A stretch of 63,973 bases of DNA from NCBI RefSeq assembly GCF_005405245.1, contig NZ_BJDR01000010.1, forward strand, positions 1 through 63,973, written 5' to 3'. This DNA is from Enterococcus nangangensis. Its GTDB lineage: Bacteria > Bacillota > Bacilli > Lactobacillales > Enterococcaceae. The position numbers and the translations under genes were made by a program. Within the stretch, counting starts at the first letter, position 1; every line of letters starts with the position of its first letter. The notes beneath the pieces were generated by a model, which worked only from the letters and a program-made list of their open reading frames with translations, was not told the DNA's origin and did not search any database. Positions 59,589-63,973 of the stretch are shown here, piece by piece.

Positions 59589-60997
59589 CTACAGCACTAA
59601 AAGAATATTTTGGCTACACCACTTTTAAACCTGGGCAAGAAGAAGTTTTGCAAGAAATCATGGCCGGCAATAATTGTTTGGGAATTTTGCCCACCGGAAC
59701 TGGTAAAACACTGTGTTACAGTCTACCTGGTTTATTGCGGCCTGGTTTAACCCTGATTGTCTCACCTTTAATTGCATTAATGGAAGAGCAGAGTCAACGC
59801 TTGAATCAATTGCAAAAAAATTCGGCAGCTTATCTCAACTCTAGCCTCAATAAAGAACAACAAGATTATTTATTGCAACGTCTGGGCCGATTGAAATTTT
59901 TACTTCTTTCCCCAGAGATGCTGCAAAGTCCGCGCTTAATGGCTCAGCTGACTAAGATTTCTTTGCAAATGGCCGTCTTAGACGAAGCCCATTGTCTCAG
60001 TCAGTGGGGGTTTGATTTTCGCCCAGAATATTTACAAGTCCTACCCCAGCTTCAACGATTACAAGTGCCGCAAATTTTGGCGTTAACCGCCACATGTACC
60101 CCACAGGTAGCTGAAGATATTGCCCGCTATTTGTTTAAAGATGTCTCTTATGAGCTTGTACGTTTGCCGGTGGATCGACCGAACATTGGGCTAATCGTTA
60201 AAACATTACCCGATGAAGACGCACGCCAAGCTTTTATCGCTACGACTTTGCCGCGCCTAAAAGCACCGGGCATTATTTATTGTAATACGCGCCGGAAAAC
60301 AGAAGAGTTAACGGCCACTTTGTTACAATTAGGCTTAAAAGCGAGTTATTATCATGGTGGTTTGAAGCCGCAAGAACGCCAAGTTTTACAGCGCCAATTT
60401 AGGATGGGAACTTTAGACTGGATGGTTGCAACGAATGCTTTTGGCATGGGGATTAATAAAAATAATTTGCGCGCCGTTCTCCATTACGAACTACCGCAGT
60501 CTTTAGAACACTACGTTCAAGAAATTGGTCGTTGTGGTCGCGATGGTGCTCAAGGTGTCGCCATTCTTTTATATGTCCCACAAGATGAACGGGTCCAACA
60601 ACATTTTGCACGGGAGCGCCAAGAATGGGTGGAACATTTAGCACAGGAAAGAGTCTTGCCTGAACATAATGTGGCTGACTTTTGGCAAAAGCAAATCAGC
60701 CAGCAACCGACAGCTAAGGATAAAATTTTGACGCTTTTAAAGGAGCGAAATCATTTGCAATTGCAACAGCAACAAGCGATGCTAGCGTACATTCATGAAG
60801 AGGGCTGTCTACGGCAAAAAATTGCGGCTTATTTCCACGACCCAGCACCACAAGAAAATTCCCAGTGTTGTAGTTTTCATCAGTTGGCCGTTACAGCTTA
60901 TTTTAATGAGGAGCAAGTGACAGCACCTCCCACAATGCCGCCGACAACTTGGCAAGAACATTTTCACCAATTATTTCCGCGCAAAACCTTTTCTTAA
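59579..60997 (+). CDS. recQ: RecQ/RecS-type DNA helicase
   Basis: ATP-dependent 3'-5' helicase for recombination and fork repair. 472 residues, short form without HRDC: LPTGTGKTLCYSLP (Walker A), VLDEAHCLSQWGFDFRPEY (DEAH and RecQ loop), IIYCNTRRKTEEL, YYHGGL, ATNAFGMGINK and QEIGRCGRDG. AAGGAGG precedes the ATG. Matches Bacillus RecS in length and context. Confidence 0.92.
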   Translation: MDLTTALKEYFGYTTFKPGQEEVLQEIMAGNNCLGILPTGTGKTLCYSLPGLLRPGLTLIVSPLIALMEEQSQRLNQLQKNSAAYLNSSLNKEQQDYLLQRLGRLKFLLLSPEMLQSPRLMAQLTKISLQMAVLDEAHCLSQWGFDFRPEYLQVLPQLQRLQVPQILALTATCTPQVAEDIARYLFKDVSYELVRLPVDRPNIGLIVKTLPDEDARQAFIATTLPRLKAPGIIYCNTRRKTEELTATLLQLGLKASYYHGGLKPQERQVLQRQFRMGTLDWMVATNAFGMGINKNNLRAVLHYELPQSLEHYVQEIGRCGRDGAQGVAILLYVPQDERVQQHFARERQEWVEHLAQERVLPEHNVADFWQKQISQQPTAKDKILTLLKERNHLQLQQQQAMLAYIHEEGCLRQKIAAYFHDPAPQENSQCCSFHQLAVTAYFNEEQVTAPPTMPPTTWQEHFHQLFPRKTFS

Positions 60998-61070
60998 GAC
61001 TTTTTTTAACAGACAAGGCAAAAATCCTATGCTATAATGTCCTAGAATAGTTTTAGGGAGGACGAATGTA

Positions 61071-61667
61071 TTGAGTAAAAAAGACGATTTTAACCAAGAC
61101 GAACAACAAGAAGCTTGGGATCAACCAATTTATGATACGGAGTACAATGAAAACATGTCTCGCACCAACCAGCGGAAGAAAAAAGGAAACAGCCTTTTCG
61201 TGACGTTACTAGTAATTTTATTGGTAGTCATTATTACGATGGTTCTTTTCACGTACTTCTGGATTCAACATCCTAATTCCAAAGCGACAGATGATACTTC
61301 TTCTAGCTTAACCACGGAAACCACTATCACCACCACTAGTGAGTCTAGTACGACAGCTACAACTAGCTCAACTACGACGGAAACGAGTTCTTCTGCTCCA
61401 GCAAGCTCTAGTTCTTCTAGTTCTAGTGAAGAAACCGTACCAAGTTCCACCACGCCATCTTCTTCAGAAGCACCGGTTGAAACGACACCATCTAGCAGTG
61501 AACCTGCCGCTACGACTAGTGGAAAGACTTACACCATTCAACAAGGTGAAGGTTTGTATCGGATTGCCACTAATAATGGCATGACGCTGGATGAGTTATT
61601 GCAATTAAACCCAGGCTTAACCACGGATACTGTCTTACAACCAGGGGATACCGTTAACGTCAAATAA
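61071..61667 (+). CDS. LysM-domain membrane protein
   Basis: 198 residues from TTG (AGGGAGGAC upstream). Acidic, Gln-rich cytoplasmic start, one transmembrane helix (about 43-66), a long Ser/Thr-rich extracellular linker and a C-terminal LysM domain (YTIQQGEGLYRIATNNGMTL, in part, then LNPGLTTDTVLQPGDTV) that binds peptidoglycan. Corresponds in place to Bacillus ypbE after recS. Possibly a wall-associated scaffold. Confidence 0.88.
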   Translation: MSKKDDFNQDEQQEAWDQPIYDTEYNENMSRTNQRKKKGNSLFVTLLVILLVVIITMVLFTYFWIQHPNSKATDDTSSSLTTETTITTTSESSTTATTSSTTTETSSSAPASSSSSSSSEETVPSSTTPSSSEAPVETTPSSSEPAATTSGKTYTIQQGEGLYRIATNNGMTLDELLQLNPGLTTDTVLQPGDTVNVK

Positions 61668-61686
61668 GCAAGCGTAAAATTGACGC

Positions 61687-61726
61687 GGACTAAAGGACTT
61701 GTTCTTTTAGTCCACGTCCTTTTCTT
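61687..61726 (+). terminator. Terminator after the LysM gene
   Basis: CGCGGACTAAA pairs with TTTAGTCCACG, followed by TCCTTTTCTTT. Modest strength. Confidence 0.7.
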
Positions 61727-61791
61727 TGCTCCTTAGTACCATTCAACAAGTCAAAGAAGTAGGCTTTTAAAAAGTTGTAGGAGGAATCATC

Positions 61792-62478
61792 TTGTCTAAA
61801 ATTCAAATTGCCATCGATGGCCCAGCTTCAGCCGGGAAAAGTACCGTCGCTAAAATTATTGCTAAAGATCTAAACTTTGTCTATTGTGATACAGGCGCAA
61901 TGTACCGCGCAGTCACCTTTGCTGGTTTACAAGCAAGGGTCTCTTTAACCGATAGTGCGGCTCTTATTGCACTGCTAGCCCAAACCCCTTTATCTTTTCA
62001 ACCAAGTGCTACTGGCCAAAAAGTTTTTCTTGGACACCAAGAAGTGACGGAAGAAATTCGCAGTCAAGCAGTTAATCAAGAAGTTTCTGGTGTCTCTGCT
62101 TTAAAAGAAGTACGAGAAAAATTAGTGGAGTTGCAACAAGAAATTGCTGCCAGTCAAAACATCGTGATGGACGGACGGGACATTGGGACACAAGTATTAC
62201 CACAAGCCCAAGTGAAAATCTTCTTAATTGCTTCAGTAGCCGAACGTGCAAAGCGGCGTTATCAAGAAAACCTCAGTAAAGGTCAAGCAGCTGATTTAGC
62301 AGAAATTGCCGAAAGTATAGCCAAGCGTGATTACTTGGACTCACATCGTGCAGTCTCTCCTTTAAAAAAAGCCGCCGATGCCGTCGAGGTGGATACCACT
62401 GGTTTAAATATTCAAGAAGTAGTGGACACCATCAAAAAAATCATTAGCAGTAAGGTCCCTGACTTACAATTTCTTTGA
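61792..62478 (+). CDS. cmk: Cytidylate kinase
   Basis: Phosphorylates CMP and dCMP. 228 residues from TTG (TAGGAGGAATC upstream). [16 protein letters not shown] is the P-loop; [14 protein letters not shown] binds [16 protein letters not shown] and [14 protein letters not shown] complete the site. Followed by rpsA, a conserved pair. Confidence 0.96.
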   Translation: MSKIQIAIDGPASAGKSTVAKIIAKDLNFVYCDTGAMYRAVTFAGLQARVSLTDSAALIALLAQTPLSFQPSATGQKVFLGHQEVTEEIRSQAVNQEVSGVSALKEVREKLVELQQEIAASQNIVMDGRDIGTQVLPQAQVKIFLIASVAERAKRRYQENLSKGQAADLAEIAESIAKRDYLDSHRAVSPLKKAADAVEVDTTGLNIQEVVDTIKKIISSKVPDLQFL

Positions 62479-62615
62479 TTTTGTTCGGAAATTAAACCTA
62501 AAAGAGAGAATAAAGCGCTTTTCAGAAGAAATCGCTTTATTTTTTTGTCATTTTATTCTAAAATTAAATTGTGTTTTAAGATTTTGTTTTTTAATGTTGC
62601 CAAGGAGGATAAGTC

Positions 62616-63830
62616 ATGTCAGAATTCGATCAAAATCAAGTAGAAAACGGAGCCGAACTCATGGAACAAGCCATGAAGAGTGTTCAAGAAGTAAAAGTCG
62701 GCGATGTGGTTAAAGGTGAAGTTTTAGCCCTCGAAGACAAACAAGTAATCGTCGGGATTGAAGGAGCCGGAGTTGAAGGGGTTGTTCCATTGAAGGAATT
62801 AACTGCTGATCCTAACGAAACCCTCAGTGATCTTGTCAAAGTGGGAGACGTTTTAGAACTTGTGGTTATCTCTTCCATTGGTAAAGATAAAGAAAACGGG
62901 AGCTACCTCCTTTCTAAACGTCGGTTAGATGCGAAAAAAGTTTGGGTAGAAATCGAAAAATCCTTTGAAGATGGCCAAATCGTTGAAGGAAAAGTTGTTA
63001 GTGTGGTTAAAGGTGGTTTAGTAGTGGATCTTGGTGTGCGTGGTTTCGTACCTGCTTCCATGGTGGAAAGCCGCTTTGTTTCCGACTTTTCTGGTTATGT
63101 TGGGAAAACGCTCCGCTTTAAAATCGTGGAAATTGAACCTTCTGAAAACCGCTTAATTTTATCTCATAAAGCCGTTGTCGAAGCTGAACGTAACGCTAAA
63201 AAAGCTGAAGTGTTAAGCAACATTCACGAAGGCGATGTTTTGGAAGGTAAAGTAGCACGTTTAACAGACTTTGGTGCTTTCGTGGACTTAGGTGGTGTTG
63301 ATGGTTTAGTGCACGTCTCTGAAATTGCTCATTATCACGTAAGCAAACCAGCTGATGTTTTAAAAGTTGGCGAAACAGTAAGCGTGAAAGTTTTAAGCGT
63401 GAACCCTGAACAAGAACGGATTTCGCTTTCCATTAAAGCGACACAAGACGGCCCATGGGATCACATTGAAGAAAAAGCTCCAGTCGACGCTGTTTTAACT
63501 GGAACGGTGAAACGCTTGACGACTTTTGGTGCCTTTGTGGAATTATTCCCCGGCGTGGAAGGTTTAGTGCACATCTCACAAATTTCCCACCAACATATTG
63601 CGACACCACATGAAGTGTTACATGAAGGTGAAGAAGTCCAAGTGAAAGTCTTGGAAGTAAAACCTGAAGAACGACGCATTGCTCTTTCCATTAAAGCTTT
63701 AGTGGATAAGCCAGCTGCTGAAAAAGAAGAAAAAGCAGCCGAAGACGACTATGAATTACCAGAAGAAAGCACTGGTTTTTCTTTAGGTGATATCTTAGGC
63801 GATCAATTGAAAGATCAAGATGAAGAATAA
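62616..63830 (+). CDS. rpsA: 30S ribosomal protein S1
   Basis: Helps mRNA bind the ribosome. 404 residues with four S1 domains (about 25-100, 110-180, 195-265 and 280-355), for example GKVVSVVKGGLVVDLGVRGFVP, LTDFGAFVDLGGVDGLVHVSE and TTFGAFVELFPGVEGLVHIS (each in part). The short Bacillota form. The tail is acidic. AAGGAGGA precedes the ATG. Confidence 0.95.
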   Translation: MSEFDQNQVENGAELMEQAMKSVQEVKVGDVVKGEVLALEDKQVIVGIEGAGVEGVVPLKELTADPNETLSDLVKVGDVLELVVISSIGKDKENGSYLLSKRRLDAKKVWVEIEKSFEDGQIVEGKVVSVVKGGLVVDLGVRGFVPASMVESRFVSDFSGYVGKTLRFKIVEIEPSENRLILSHKAVVEAERNAKKAEVLSNIHEGDVLEGKVARLTDFGAFVDLGGVDGLVHVSEIAHYHVSKPADVLKVGETVSVKVLSVNPEQERISLSIKATQDGPWDHIEEKAPVDAVLTGTVKRLTTFGAFVELFPGVEGLVHISQISHQHIATPHEVLHEGEEVQVKVLEVKPEERRIALSIKALVDKPAAEKEEKAAEDDYELPEESTGFSLGDILGDQLKDQDEE

Positions 63831-63842
63831 ATCACTAATTTA

Positions 63843-63871
63843 AGCTGAGGCTAAGTCCTCAGCTTTTTTAA
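63843..63871 (+). terminator. rpsA terminator
   Basis: AGCTGAGG pairs with CCTCAGCT around CTAAGT, followed by T6. Twelve bases after the stop. Confidence 0.9.
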
Positions 63872-63893
63872 CAATTAAGGGATTATATCTTTT

Positions 63894-63945
63894 TGAAGAG
63901 GTGCGAGGGCTGTTTTGACAGTGTTCGTGCCTCTTTTCATATTGT
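63894..63945 (+). terminator. Second hairpin after rpsA
   Basis: GAGGTGCGA...CTGT pairs with ACAG...TCGTGCCTC (with G-U pairs), followed by TTTTCATATTGTATTTTT. Probably a second terminator. The remaining bases to the window end hold nothing recognisable. Confidence 0.6.
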
Positions 63946-63973
63946 ATTTTTATCGGTAAAATAAGTATATGAA

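Noticed and set aside
61265-61453. Minus-strand Val/Leu-rich frame opposite the LysM gene
   Set aside because: It is the complement of the Ser/Thr-rich linker codons and has no ribosome site or family features.

Overview
The window looks like Enterococcus or a close relative (low-GC Firmicutes, Lactobacillales). The evidence is the core-gene order (dnaG-rpoD, scpA-scpB-rluB, an FMN riboswitch before ribU, fer-ypbB-recQ-LysM-cmk-rpsA), single-copy ltaS and mprF, a stand-alone streptococcal-type tuf gene, and a tmRNA whose tag reads AKNNNNSYALAA. The species cannot be fixed from the sequence alone.

About 1-35,011 is a complete temperate siphophage of HK97/P335-like organisation, integrated in the 3' end of ssrA. 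A 17-bp core is repeated at 99-115 and 34,995-35,011. The order is: integrase and lysogeny module on the minus strand (161-3003); cI/cro-type switch (3004-3400); early replication and recombination genes (3.4-10.2 kb: Gp157-like, Sak4-like ATPase, DUF669, AEP primase, SF1 helicase, RuvC-like resolvase); small accessory genes and an ArpU-type late regulator (10.2-13.2 kb); a structured, terminator-ended late leader RNA (13,265-13,449); then XRE, HNH, terminase, head, neck, tail, baseplate, holin and endolysin (13.5-32.0 kb). Several late proteins appear to be made by programmed frameshifting. The capsid and the tail tube share one -1 cassette that adds a paralogous 21-residue tail, gpG/gpGT uses a classic A7 slip, and a small head gene has a CCC-TAG +1 site.

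The most unusual part is the accessory operon at the right end of the prophage (32,066-34,765). A tightly operated promoter drives two small acidic proteins, an XRE regulator and a 416-residue TnpB/Cas12f-like protein. In that protein the RuvC-I Asp and RuvC-II Glu are replaced, and the RuvC-III/zinc-ribbon end is absent. Directly behind its stop codon a consensus promoter starts a structured RNA with TnpB/Cas12f-like hairpins and an anti-repeat. Two CRISPR-like repeats follow, each ending in TTCTCAAAC and followed by unique sequence, and then a terminator. There is no cas1, cas2, tnpA or transposon end. I read this as a phage-domesticated, nuclease-dead, RNA-guided DNA-binding (probably repressor) system with a two-guide mini-array.

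From 35 kb to the end the DNA is ordinary chromosome: ssrA; a membrane protein and ltaS (minus strand); an rRNA methyltransferase, aroD and pgi; a lipoprotein nuclease; a YhcH-family protein; tuf; a hydrolase and mprF (minus strand); a lysozyme-like membrane protein; dnaG-rpoD; cvfB, fur, xerD, scpA, scpB, rluB; riboswitch-ribU; ferredoxin (minus strand); ypbB-recQ; a LysM protein; cmk; rpsA.
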